Of a stretch of 64,000 nucleotides of DNA, positions 26,351 through 34,076 are shown piece after piece (positions within the stretch are counted from its first letter, which is position 1; every line of letters starts with the position of its first letter). Origin of the DNA: Albidovulum marisflavi (GTDB lineage: Bacteria > Pseudomonadota > Alphaproteobacteria > Rhodobacterales > Rhodobacteraceae); the NCBI RefSeq assembly GCF_025751435.1, contig NZ_JAOWKY010000001.1, forward strand, positions 721,001 through 785,000, given 5' to 3'. The notes under the pieces are model-generated. The model saw only the letters and a program-made list of their open reading frames with translations, did not search any database and was not told the origin of the DNA. The position numbers were made by a program, and so were the translations under genes.

Positions 26351-27522
26351 CGCCGTGGCGGGAAGCGGCGGGCAAGTACCCGTGCAAGCCGGTCCACCTC
26401 TTCCGGCGTGTTGTAGCCTTGCACGGACAGACGAACGAAGCATTTGTCCCGCCAACGGATGACCGGAACCTCGATCCCATCCTCGGCCAGAAGCGCATCG
26501 TGCAGTCGAAGCGGGTCACAGGGCGGGATGGGAATTGCGACCATCTGCGTCAGAAACTCATCGGCGCCCGGCAGCACCTGTCCGTACGACCCGGCGATCA
26601 TGCGGGCCGTTGCCAAGGCGAGCGACCTGCAGTCGTCGCCGATCTTCGGCCAATTCTGGTCTTGCCGGAATGCGAGGGCCGCCGTGACCGAGAGCCAGGC
26701 CGAGGCGTCCCGCGTTCCCCGGAACTGGAAAGCGTCCAGGAAGGCGTCGTCGCCCAGAGGACCGGGATCCCCCGGCGCCAGATCGGGCGCCCAGCCGTGG
26801 CTGATGACGCCGGGTGCAAGCCACCGTTTCGCCTCATCCCGGACATGCAGGAACCCCGCGCCCTTGGGCGCCATCAGCCACTTGTGACAATTGCCGGCAT
26901 AGAAATCCGCGCCAAGCGCATCCAGTGCCAGGGGGATCAGACCCGGACCATGCGCGCCGTCGATGACGGTGATGATCCCGCGTGCGCGCGCTTCGGCGAC
27001 GACGCGGGCGATGGGCAGGGCAAGCGCGGTCGGTGAGGTGACGTGGCTCAGGAACAGGACGCGTGTCCGGTCGCTGACGCCGTCCAGGATGGCCGTGGTG
27101 AGCTCTGCCTCGGAGCACAGGGGCAAGGACACGGTGACGCGGCGCAGCGCTGCGCCCGTACGCCGGCAGACGAAGTCCCAGGTCTTGTCCAACGCCGCGT
27201 ATTCGTGATCGGAGGTCAGGATCTCGTCCCCCGGACCCAAGGGAAGGGATCGTGCGACAAGGTTCAGCGCCTCGGTGGCGTTCGTCGACCAGAACAGGTC
27301 CTGCGCGCGCGCGCCCAGTTCCCCTGCGAGCGCATTGCGCACATCCTCGAAGCGTTCACGCAGATGTCGCGGGTCCATGAACGCCACAGGCTGACGTTCC
27401 AGCGCGTCCTGCCAGGCGCGCTGTGCCGCGATCACCGGCCGCGGACAGGCGCCATAGGAGCCATGATTCAGGAATGTGACCGATGGATCGAGCGTAAACA
27501 GATGCTTCAGGCCGCGCGCCAC
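26317..27522 (-). CDS. class V aminotransferase family protein (isopenicillin-N epimerase-like)
   Basis: A 401-residue PLP enzyme of fold type I. Features are LNHGSYGACP near the N-terminus, STNATEALNLV (cofactor phosphate), VIDGAHGPGLIPL (Asp that pairs with PLP) and YAGNCHKWLMAPKGAGFL (Schiff-base lysine in HKW). This subgroup is often annotated as isopenicillin-N epimerase-like, cysteine desulfurase-like or ergothioneine EgtE-like C-S lyase, and its real substrates vary. The likely start is a GTG at 27522. The 3' end overlaps the preceding plus-strand gene by 34 bases, so both stop codons are well defined. Confidence 0.82.
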   Translation of the reverse strand: MARGLKHLFTLDPSVTFLNHGSYGACPRPVIAAQRAWQDALERQPVAFMDPRHLRERFEDVRNALAGELGARAQDLFWSTNATEALNLVARSLPLGPGDEILTSDHEYAALDKTWDFVCRRTGAALRRVTVSLPLCSEAELTTAILDGVSDRTRVLFLSHVTSPTALALPIARVVAEARARGIITVIDGAHGPGLIPLALDALGADFYAGNCHKWLMAPKGAGFLHVRDEAKRWLAPGVISHGWAPDLAPGDPGPLGDDAFLDAFQFRGTRDASAWLSVTAALAFRQDQNWPKIGDDCRSLALATARMIAGSYGQVLPGADEFLTQMVAIPIPPCDPLRLHDALLAEDGIEVPVIRWRDKCFVRLSVQGYNTPEEVDRLARVLARRFPPRRHARIRLPSGS

Positions 27523-27577
27523 CGATCACCCCCGTTTTCGCGAAAGCCTATCACCGGCGCGCGGCAAGGGAAGCCCG

Positions 27578-28603
27578 CTAGCCCCAATCCAGCACAACCT
27601 TGCCGCTTTTGCCCGAGCGCATCACCTCAAAACCGTCGCGGAAGTCTTCGACCCTGAAACGGTGCGTGATCACCCGCCGAACGTCGAGCCCGTTTTCCAG
27701 CATCGCGATCATCTTGTACCAGGTTTCGAAGATCTCTCGTCCGTAGACGCCCTTGATGGTGATCGCCTTGAAGACGATGCGCGACCAGTCCACCGGCGAC
27801 TTGCCCGGAGGAATGCCAAGCATCGCGATGCGCCCGCCCATGACCAGGTTTTCGACCATCTGGTCCAGTGCGACCTGGTTGCCCGACATCTCCATCCCGA
27901 CGTCGAAGCCCTCCTTCATCTTCAGAACGCCCTCGACCTCGCGCAGGTCCTGTTTCGCGACGTTGACCGGGACGACGTCGGTGACCTGGGCTGCCAGGTC
28001 CAGCCGGTCCTGGTTCACGTCGGTGATGACGACGTGCCGGGCCCCGACATGGCGGGCAACCGCGGCCGCCATGATGCCGATCGGGCCCGCACCGGTGATC
28101 AACACATCCTCCCCCACCAGGTCGAAGGACAGCGCGGTATGGACCGCGTTGCCCAGAGGATCGAGGATGGCGCCGATCTCATCGTCGATCTCGTCGGGCA
28201 GGGGCACGACATTGAAGGCGGGGAGCCGAAGATATTCCGCGAAGGCACCCTGTTCGTTGACGCCGATGCCGCGCGTGGCGGGGTCAAGGTGGAACTTGCC
28301 CGCGCGGCTCTGGCGCGACTGCTTGCCGATCAGGTGGCCTTCGCCCGAACAGCGCTGGCCGATGGTCAAACCTTCGACGTTGCGGCCGATCTCGACGATC
28401 TCGCCCGCGAACTCGTGCCCGGTGACAAGGCCCACCGGCACGGTCTTCGCCGCCCAGTCGTCCCAGTTCCAGATGTGGATGTCGGTCCCGCAGATCCCGG
28501 TCTTGCGGATCCGGATCAGCACGTCGTCCGGCCCGATCTCGGGCACGGGGCGGTGCTCCATCCAGAGCCCGATCTCGGGTTTCGACTTCGCCAGTGCCTT
28601 CAT
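27578..28603 (-). CDS. tdh: L-threonine 3-dehydrogenase
   Basis: A 341-residue zinc-type medium-chain dehydrogenase that oxidises L-threonine to 2-amino-3-ketobutyrate with NAD. The length equals E. coli Tdh when MKALAKS at 28603 is used as start; ATG 28615 is an alternative that overlaps the kbl stop. Catalytic-site motifs are [16 protein letters not shown] and [12 protein letters not shown], and the NAD loop is GAGPIG. The lobe that normally carries four structural-zinc cysteines reads [20 protein letters not shown] and then D, so all four are missing. It lies directly behind kbl, the next enzyme of the pathway. Confidence 0.92.
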   Translation of the reverse strand: MKALAKSKPEIGLWMEHRPVPEIGPDDVLIRIRKTGICGTDIHIWNWDDWAAKTVPVGLVTGHEFAGEIVEIGRNVEGLTIGQRCSGEGHLIGKQSRQSRAGKFHLDPATRGIGVNEQGAFAEYLRLPAFNVVPLPDEIDDEIGAILDPLGNAVHTALSFDLVGEDVLITGAGPIGIMAAAVARHVGARHVVITDVNQDRLDLAAQVTDVVPVNVAKQDLREVEGVLKMKEGFDVGMEMSGNQVALDQMVENLVMGGRIAMLGIPPGKSPVDWSRIVFKAITIKGVYGREIFETWYKMIAMLENGLDVRRVITHRFRVEDFRDGFEVMRSGKSGKVVLDWG

Positions 28604-28614
28604 GTCGTTTCTCA

Positions 28615-29805
28615 TCAGATCGCCCCCACAGCCTTGCCCGCGCCACGGAAGGCGTCGAGCGCGATATCCAGATCGTTCCTCGTCAACTTCGCGTTCATCT
28701 GCGTCCGGATCCGCGCCTGCCCCTTGGGCACCACCGGGAAGAAGAAGCCCGAGACATAGACGCCGCGTTCGTAAAGCGCCGATGCCATCCCCTGCGCCAG
28801 CTTGGCATCCCCCAGCATGACCGGGATGATCGGATGTTCGCCCGGCAGAAGGGTGAAGCCCGCGTCGGTCAGTCCCGCGCGCCAGTAACGGGCGTTGTCG
28901 AACAGCGCAGCGCGCAGGTCATCCGCGGCCTCGACAAGGTCGATCGCCGCGATTCCGGCGGCGACCACGGCGGGTGGCAGCGCGTTCGAGAACAGATAGG
29001 GCCGCGCACGTTGGCGCAAGAGGTCGATGACGGGCTGGGGACCGGCGATGTAACCGCCAAGCGCCCCGCCAAGGGCCTTGCCAAGCGTGCCGGTCAGGAT
29101 GTCGACAGCAACACCCGCGTGGGCCGGCGTGCCCTGCCCCTTTGGGCCCATGAAGCCCGTCGCGTGGCAGTCGTCGACCATGGTGAGCGCGCCGTATTTC
29201 TCTGCCAACGCCACGATCTCGGGCAGCTTGGCCAGATAGCCGTCCATAGAGAAGACGCCGTCCGTCGCGATCATGACGAAGCGCGCGCCATCCGCACGCG
29301 CGGCCTGCAGCTGCGCCTCAAGATCCGCCATGTCGGAATTCGCGTAACGGTAGCGCCGCGCCTTGCAAAGCCGAATGCCATCGATGATCGACGCGTGGTT
29401 CAGCGCGTCTGAGATGATCGCGTCCTCGGGACCCAGAAGCGGCTCGAACAGCCCACCGTTTGCGTCGAAACAGGCCGCGAACAGGATCGCGTCGTCCTTG
29501 CCCAGGAAGCGGGCGATGCGTGCCTCAAGATCCCGATGCAGGTCCTGCGTGCCGCAGATGAAGCGGACCGAGGCCATGCCGTAGCCATGATCGTCCATCG
29601 CCGTCCTCGCGGCGGCGATCAGCGCCGGGTGATCGGCCAGCCCCAGATAGTTGTTGGCGCAAAGGTTCAGCATGTCGCGCCCGGCAACCGTCACATGCGC
29701 GCCTTGCGCCGAGGTGATCAGCCGTTCCCGCTTCATCAGCCCGTCGGCCTCGATCGTTTCAAGGGTGCCCTTGATGTGGTCCAGAAACCCGCGCGTGTCC
29801 GACAT
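28615..29805 (-). CDS. kbl: glycine C-acetyltransferase (2-amino-3-ketobutyrate CoA ligase)
   Basis: A 396-residue PLP enzyme that splits 2-amino-3-ketobutyrate with CoA into glycine and acetyl-CoA, the second step of threonine catabolism. It belongs to the alpha-oxoamine synthase family: [50 protein letters not shown] and the PLP lysine region [15 protein letters not shown]. coli Kbl has 398 residues. I chose MSDTRG at 29805, 6 bases after GGAG. It is cotranscribed with tdh, and its upstream region carries repeated ATATCCGC motifs. Confidence 0.93.
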   Translation of the reverse strand: MSDTRGFLDHIKGTLETIEADGLMKRERLITSAQGAHVTVAGRDMLNLCANNYLGLADHPALIAAARTAMDDHGYGMASVRFICGTQDLHRDLEARIARFLGKDDAILFAACFDANGGLFEPLLGPEDAIISDALNHASIIDGIRLCKARRYRYANSDMADLEAQLQAARADGARFVMIATDGVFSMDGYLAKLPEIVALAEKYGALTMVDDCHATGFMGPKGQGTPAHAGVAVDILTGTLGKALGGALGGYIAGPQPVIDLLRQRARPYLFSNALPPAVVAAGIAAIDLVEAADDLRAALFDNARYWRAGLTDAGFTLLPGEHPIIPVMLGDAKLAQGMASALYERGVYVSGFFFPVVPKGQARIRTQMNAKLTRNDLDIALDAFRGAGKAVGAI

Positions 29806-29834
29806 GACAGACTCCATTCCTATATGGCGGAAAC

Positions 29835-29896
29835 ATATCCGCGATTACGGAAAAGTCAACATAGCGGATATTGATCCAAAATCACGGAATATCCGC
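29835..29896. promoter_or_regulatory. three ATATCCGC motifs upstream of kbl-tdh
   Basis: ATATCCGC occurs at 29835-29842 and 29889-29896, and inverted as GCGGATAT at 29864-29871, all within the 132-bp gap upstream of kbl and downstream of the XRE-cupin gene. The first copy also pairs with GCGGA at 29827-29831. The block is A/T-rich and is the probable kbl promoter and operator, most simply for the adjacent XRE-cupin regulator. Confidence 0.55.
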
Positions 29897-29937
29897 ATCC
29901 TTGTTCCTGGCTCCCGGTGCCCTTTCAGTTAGCGCGC

Positions 29938-30498
29938 TCAGGAATTCTGAACGATCAGAATCGCCCGCGACGCAGCACCTTCGGCCGCGATGCGGTGGGG
30001 GCGGTCGGCGAAGTAGCGGGCCGTGTCACCTATTTGCAGCAGCTGGCTGTCTTCACCGGAAACGACCCCCAATGTCCCTTCCAGAACAGTCAGGCTTTCC
30101 CGGCATCCAGGCCCGTGCGGGTCGCTGTCAAGGATGCCGCCCGCGTCGAAACTCAGGTCATAGACCTCGGTCTCGCCCACGGCTTCGGCGGGCGACAGGA
30201 TGCGGATGCGCACACCCTTGCCGCGCCCGGCGATGACCGGCGCGGCCTCGGCCCGAATGACCTCGATCCCCGGCGCGGTTCGTCCTTCAAGCAGCCCCGC
30301 GAAATCGACCTGCAGCGCCTGTGTCAGATTCCAAAGCGTCGCGACGGTCGGACTTGATTCGCCGCGTTCGATCTGGCTGACCATCGAGCGGCTGACGCCC
30401 GACAGCTTCGCGACGGCATCAAGGCTGAGCCCCTTGGCGCGGCGCGCCTGCTTGAGCGAGGCGGCAAGGCGGTCGTGGATGTCGGGGCGCGTGTTCAT
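29938..30498 (-). CDS. XRE-family regulator with C-terminal cupin domain
   Basis: A 186-residue regulator. The helix-turn-helix occupies about residues 10-65 (LSLDAVAKLSGVSRSMVSQI is diagnostic) and a cupin_2 ligand-sensing domain about 110-186 (ESLTVLEGTLGVV, GDTARYFADRPHRI). This PuuR-like architecture usually senses a small metabolite and represses a nearby catabolic operon. It lies upstream of and in the same orientation as kbl-tdh with the ATATCCGC motifs between, so threonine catabolism is its most likely target. The start MNTRPD at 30498 is well defined; longer readings lack similarity. Confidence 0.88.
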   Translation of the reverse strand: MNTRPDIHDRLAASLKQARRAKGLSLDAVAKLSGVSRSMVSQIERGESSPTVATLWNLTQALQVDFAGLLEGRTAPGIEVIRAEAAPVIAGRGKGVRIRILSPAEAVGETEVYDLSFDAGGILDSDPHGPGCRESLTVLEGTLGVVSGEDSQLLQIGDTARYFADRPHRIAAEGAASRAILIVQNS

Positions 30499-30529
30499 GC
30501 CTCGAAGGTGGTGCGATGCGCGCGAAAGG

Positions 30530-31447
30530 TCAACGGGGCAGCATGTCTTCGCCGTCTGGATCGGCTGCTTCCGACAACAGCCAATCGCGAAAGGCCTGCA
30601 AGGGCGGGTACCATTCGCCCACGCGCGGCCAGACAAGATAATAGCTGCCTTCGCCGGCGACCGGCGCGCCCCAGGCCGCGACCAGCCGGCCGTCCGCCAG
30701 TTCGGCCTTGGCCAGGAATTCGGGCAGAAGGGCGACCCCAAGTCCGTGGATCGTTGCCTGAATCATTGGGGCGAACTGATCGAACAGCATGCCCTGAGCG
30801 GGCGTCCCGTCCACGCCATGCTGGCGGAACCAGCTTGCCCAGGCGTTCGGTCGCGTCTCAAGCTGCAAGAGCGGCATTCGCGTCAGTTCGGTGGCGTCGC
30901 CTGCCGGATTGGCCGCCAGGAATTCGGGCGAACAGGTCGCGACCAGCCGTTCGTCGAACAGCTTGATCGCGCCCGCGCCCGGCCAGCTGTCGGCGCCGAA
31001 GTGAATCGCCGCGTCGAATCCTTCCTCCTCGAAGTCGAAGGGACGCAGTCGCGTGCCGAGGTTGATCGTTATGCCGGGATGCGCGGACAGAAAGCGCGGC
31101 AGTCTGGGCGCCAGCCAGCGCGTGCCGAAGGTGGGCAGTATCGCCAGCGCCAGCGTGCCCCCCCCCGTTCCCGCCCGCAGGCGCATGGACCCGCGTGAGA
31201 TCAGGTCCAGCGCCTTGCCGACGTCGCGCGCGTAGGCCAGCGCCCGGTCCGTCGGGCGCAGCCTGCGCCCTTCGCGCAGGAACAGCTGCACACCCAGTTG
31301 CGCCTCGAGGTTCTGGATAAGCCGGCTGACGGCGCCCTGCGTCAGGTCAAGATCGCGCGCCGCGGCAAGCGTCGATCCGGTGCGGCACACCGCCTCGAAC
31401 GCGGTCAGCAGGCTGATCGAGGGAATAAGCCGGCGGGGAATCGCCAT
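30530..31447 (-). CDS. LysR-family transcriptional regulator (GcvA-like)
   Basis: A 305-residue regulator of the GcvA-like LysR subgroup: MAIPRRLIPSISLLTAFEAV at the N-terminus, helix-turn-helix DLDLTQGAVSRLIQNLEAQL (about 32-51) and an effector domain from about 90. It diverges from the aminotransferase gene at 31543 across a 95-bp region containing TGCAT-ATT-ATGCA. That arrangement marks it as the likely activator or repressor of the lysine-type catabolic genes that follow. The effector is not readable from sequence. Confidence 0.87.
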   Translation of the reverse strand: MAIPRRLIPSISLLTAFEAVCRTGSTLAAARDLDLTQGAVSRLIQNLEAQLGVQLFLREGRRLRPTDRALAYARDVGKALDLISRGSMRLRAGTGGGTLALAILPTFGTRWLAPRLPRFLSAHPGITINLGTRLRPFDFEEEGFDAAIHFGADSWPGAGAIKLFDERLVATCSPEFLAANPAGDATELTRMPLLQLETRPNAWASWFRQHGVDGTPAQGMLFDQFAPMIQATIHGLGVALLPEFLAKAELADGRLVAAWGAPVAGEGSYYLVWPRVGEWYPPLQAFRDWLLSEAADPDGEDMLPR

Positions 31448-31459
31448 GTATGCGCTCCA

Positions 31460-31472
31460 TGCATATTATGCA
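31460..31472. promoter_or_regulatory. inverted repeat TGCAT-ATT-ATGCA in LysR divergent region
   Basis: A 5-3-5 inverted repeat 13 bases upstream of the LysR start, in the A/T-rich region shared with the aminotransferase gene. It is a candidate LysR-type binding site (the family favours T-N11-A palindromes). It is assigned from position and symmetry only. Confidence 0.4.
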
Positions 31473-31542
31473 GCAGCAATATCAGTATTCAGCCGGGCAA
31501 TAAAGGCGCATAAAGCATAGACGTGACAAACGGAGCCGGTTC

Positions 31543-32751
31543 ATGTCGCTTGACCCCTTTCGCCGCGCCGCCCGGATTTCCGAGGTGGAGCTGTCGGAGA
31601 TCATCCAGATTTCCGAGGCTGCGGCAGCCCTGAAGCGCGAAGGTCGTGACGTGATCTCCCTGGGGACTGGGGAGCCTGATTTCCCGACGCCGCAGCATGT
31701 TGTCGCCGCCGCGCATGAGGCCGCGATGCGGGGGGAGACAACCTATACGCCCACCGCCGGCACGCCCGTCCTGCGCGCGGCGATCGCCGCGGCTTGCGAA
31801 CGCGAAAACGGCTACCGCCCCGAACAGGCCCAGGTCATCGTTTCCGCCGGGGCGAAACAGGTCATCTTCAACGCCTTCTTCGCCACGCTCGACGCCGGGG
31901 ACGAGGTGATCCTGGCCGCGCCCTACTGGACCAGCTACCCGGACATGATCAGCGTCTGCGGCGGCACGCCGGTCATCGTGGCTGCCGGGGCGGAGGCGGG
32001 GTTCAAGCTGACGCCCGCCGCGCTTGCCGGGGCGATCACGGAGCGGACCCGATGGGTGCTGCTGAATTCGCCCGGAAACCCCTCGGGCGCGGTCTATTCG
32101 CCCGCCGAGCTTTCGGCGCTGGCCGGGGTGCTGCGCGATGCGCCGCACGTCGGCATCCTCGTGGACGAAATCTACCAGCACATCTGCTACGTTCCTTTCG
32201 CTTCGTTCCGCACGGTCGCGCCGGACCTTGCGGAACGCACGCTGATCGTGAACGGGGTTTCCAAGTCCTATGCGATGACCGGTTGGCGCATCGGCTGGGG
32301 CATCGGGCCGCGGCGCCTGATCGACGCCATGGCGGCGGTTCAGGGGCAGGTGACCTCTGGCGCGTCCTCGGTCAGTCAGGCTGCGGCGCTTGCGGCTATC
32401 TCGGGCGACCAGCAGTTGCTTGCGGAACGCAACGACGACTTCCGCGACCGCCGCGACATCGTGCAGGCTGCACTGAACGCGACCGGCCTGATCCGCTGCG
32501 GGTCAGCCGACGGCGCATTCTACCTGTTTCCCGACTGCACGGCGACCTTCGGCAAGACGGCGCCGGACGGAACGCGGATCGAACGGGACGCCGATTTCAC
32601 CGCCGCGCTTCTGCGGGCCGAGGGCGTGGCCCTTGTGCCGGGACGCGCCTTCGGGCTTCCCGGCCATTTTCGCCTGTCCTACGCCTATTCGCGCACTTCC
32701 CTGACCGAAGCCTGCGCCCGCATCGCCCGCTTCTGCCAATCGCTTGCCTGA
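31543..32751 (+). CDS. class I aminotransferase (aspartate/2-aminoadipate type)
   Basis: A 402-residue PLP aminotransferase of the AspC I-gamma group: [10 protein letters not shown] near residue 41, [25 protein letters not shown], and [17 protein letters not shown] with K241 as the Schiff-base lysine. Annotated relatives are aspartate aminotransferases, but the operon context with glutaryl-CoA dehydrogenase, a 2-oxoacid dehydrogenase E1 and an ALDH7-type enzyme suggests it may convert 2-aminoadipate to 2-oxoadipate. GGAG lies 7 bases before the ATG. The next gene starts 10 bases after the stop. Confidence 0.86.
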   Translation: MSLDPFRRAARISEVELSEIIQISEAAAALKREGRDVISLGTGEPDFPTPQHVVAAAHEAAMRGETTYTPTAGTPVLRAAIAAACERENGYRPEQAQVIVSAGAKQVIFNAFFATLDAGDEVILAAPYWTSYPDMISVCGGTPVIVAAGAEAGFKLTPAALAGAITERTRWVLLNSPGNPSGAVYSPAELSALAGVLRDAPHVGILVDEIYQHICYVPFASFRTVAPDLAERTLIVNGVSKSYAMTGWRIGWGIGPRRLIDAMAAVQGQVTSGASSVSQAAALAAISGDQQLLAERNDDFRDRRDIVQAALNATGLIRCGSADGAFYLFPDCTATFGKTAPDGTRIERDADFTAALLRAEGVALVPGRAFGLPGHFRLSYAYSRTSLTEACARIARFCQSLA

Positions 32752-32761
32752 GGAGACCGCC

Positions 32762-33970
32762 ATGGCCCTGAAACCCAAAGACGCCCCCGACCTGTCCCGC
32801 TTTGACTGGGAGGATGCCTTCCGGATGGATGACCAGTTGTCGGAGGATGAGCGCATGATGCGCGACAGCGCCCGCGCCTACGCGCAGGAAAAGCTGATGC
32901 CGCGCGTCACCGCCGCCTTCCGCGAGGAACATACCGACCCCGCGATCTTCCGCGAAATGGGCGAAATGGGGCTTCTGGGCGTGACGGTGCCCGAGGAATA
33001 CGGCGGACTGGGCGCATCCTACGTCACCTATGGCCTTGTCGCGCGCGAGGTGGAGCGGGTCGACAGCGGCTACCGCTCGATGATGTCGGTGCAGTCCTCG
33101 CTGGTGATGTACCCGATCTATGCCTACGGCTCAGAGGAGCAGCGGCAGAAATATCTGCCCAGGCTTGCCTCGGGTGAATTCATCGGCTGTTTCGGCCTGA
33201 CGGAACCGGATGCAGGGTCGGACCCGGCGGGTATGAAGACGCGTGCGACGAAGACCGCGAACGGCTACGTCCTGAACGGATCCAAGATGTGGATCTCGAA
33301 CGCGCCGATCGCCGATGTCTTCGTTGTCTGGGCGAAATCCGACGCGCATGGCGGCAAGATCCGGGGCTTTGTTCTGGACAAGGGCACAAAGGGGCTTTCC
33401 GCGCCGAAGATCGGCGGCAAGTTGTCCTTGCGCGCCTCGATCACCGGCGAGATCGTGATGGACAACGTCGAGGTGGGCGAGGATGCGCTTCTGCCCAATG
33501 TCGAAGGGCTGAAGGGCCCCTTTGGCTGCCTGAACCGCGCCCGCTACGGGATCAGCTGGGGTGTGATGGGCGCGGCCGAGGCCTGCTTCCACGCCGCGCG
33601 CCAGTACGGGCTGGATCGCAAACAGTTCAACCGCCCGATCGCGCAGACGCAGTTGTTCCAGCTGAAGCTTGCCAACATGCTGACCGATATCAGCCTGGGG
33701 CTTCAGGGATCGCTGCGCGTCGGCCGGTTGATGGACGAGGCCAAGGCCGCGCCCGAGATGATCTCGATCATCAAGCGCAACAACTGCGGCAAGGCGCTGG
33801 ACATCGCCCGCTGGGCCCGCGACATGCACGGCGGCAACGGCATCCAGGAGGACTTCCACGTGATCCGTCACATGGTGAACCTGGAAACGGTGAACACCTA
33901 TGAAGGAACGCATGACGTTCATGCCCTGATCCTGGGCCGTGCCGTCACCGGGCTTCAGGCGTTCTTCTAG
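32762..33970 (+). CDS. gcdH: glutaryl-CoA dehydrogenase
   Basis: A 402-residue acyl-CoA dehydrogenase that oxidatively decarboxylates glutaryl-CoA to crotonyl-CoA, the end of lysine and tryptophan breakdown. [20 protein letters not shown] (about 103-122) is the glutaryl-CoA-specific stretch with its conserved Arg. [13 protein letters not shown] is the FAD/substrate loop, and the catalytic base is E381 in [20 protein letters not shown] lies 6 bases before the ATG at 32762. It is in operon with the aminotransferase. Confidence 0.9.
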   Translation: MALKPKDAPDLSRFDWEDAFRMDDQLSEDERMMRDSARAYAQEKLMPRVTAAFREEHTDPAIFREMGEMGLLGVTVPEEYGGLGASYVTYGLVAREVERVDSGYRSMMSVQSSLVMYPIYAYGSEEQRQKYLPRLASGEFIGCFGLTEPDAGSDPAGMKTRATKTANGYVLNGSKMWISNAPIADVFVVWAKSDAHGGKIRGFVLDKGTKGLSAPKIGGKLSLRASITGEIVMDNVEVGEDALLPNVEGLKGPFGCLNRARYGISWGVMGAAEACFHAARQYGLDRKQFNRPIAQTQLFQLKLANMLTDISLGLQGSLRVGRLMDEAKAAPEMISIIKRNNCGKALDIARWARDMHGGNGIQEDFHVIRHMVNLETVNTYEGTHDVHALILGRAVTGLQAFF

Positions 33971-33971
33971 T

Positions 33972-34055
33972 TTCTTCTTTTCGAAAATATCCCCGCCGGA
34001 GGCTTCCAGCGGATCGACCGGGAGCCTCCGGCGGGGATACTTGGAAAAAGAAGAA
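33972..34055. repeat. 84-bp intergenic palindrome
   Basis: Nested arms: TTCTTCTTTT (33972-33981) pairs with AAAAGAAGAA (34046-34055), and TATCCCCGCCGGAGGC (33988-34003) pairs perfectly with its complement at 34024-34039 around a 20-base loop. It lies between the gcdH stop and the fused E1 gene. It could be a transcription barrier or a copy of a REP-like intergenic repeat. A T-run (TATTTTCG) follows the stem only on the minus strand. Confidence 0.7.
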
Positions 34056-34076
34056 GGGATAAGTGAGAGACTGGCG

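Noticed and set aside
33972..34055. Ordinary Rho-independent terminator for gcdH
   Set aside because: On the plus strand the stem is followed by A/G-rich sequence, not a T-run, so it was reported as a palindromic repeat instead.
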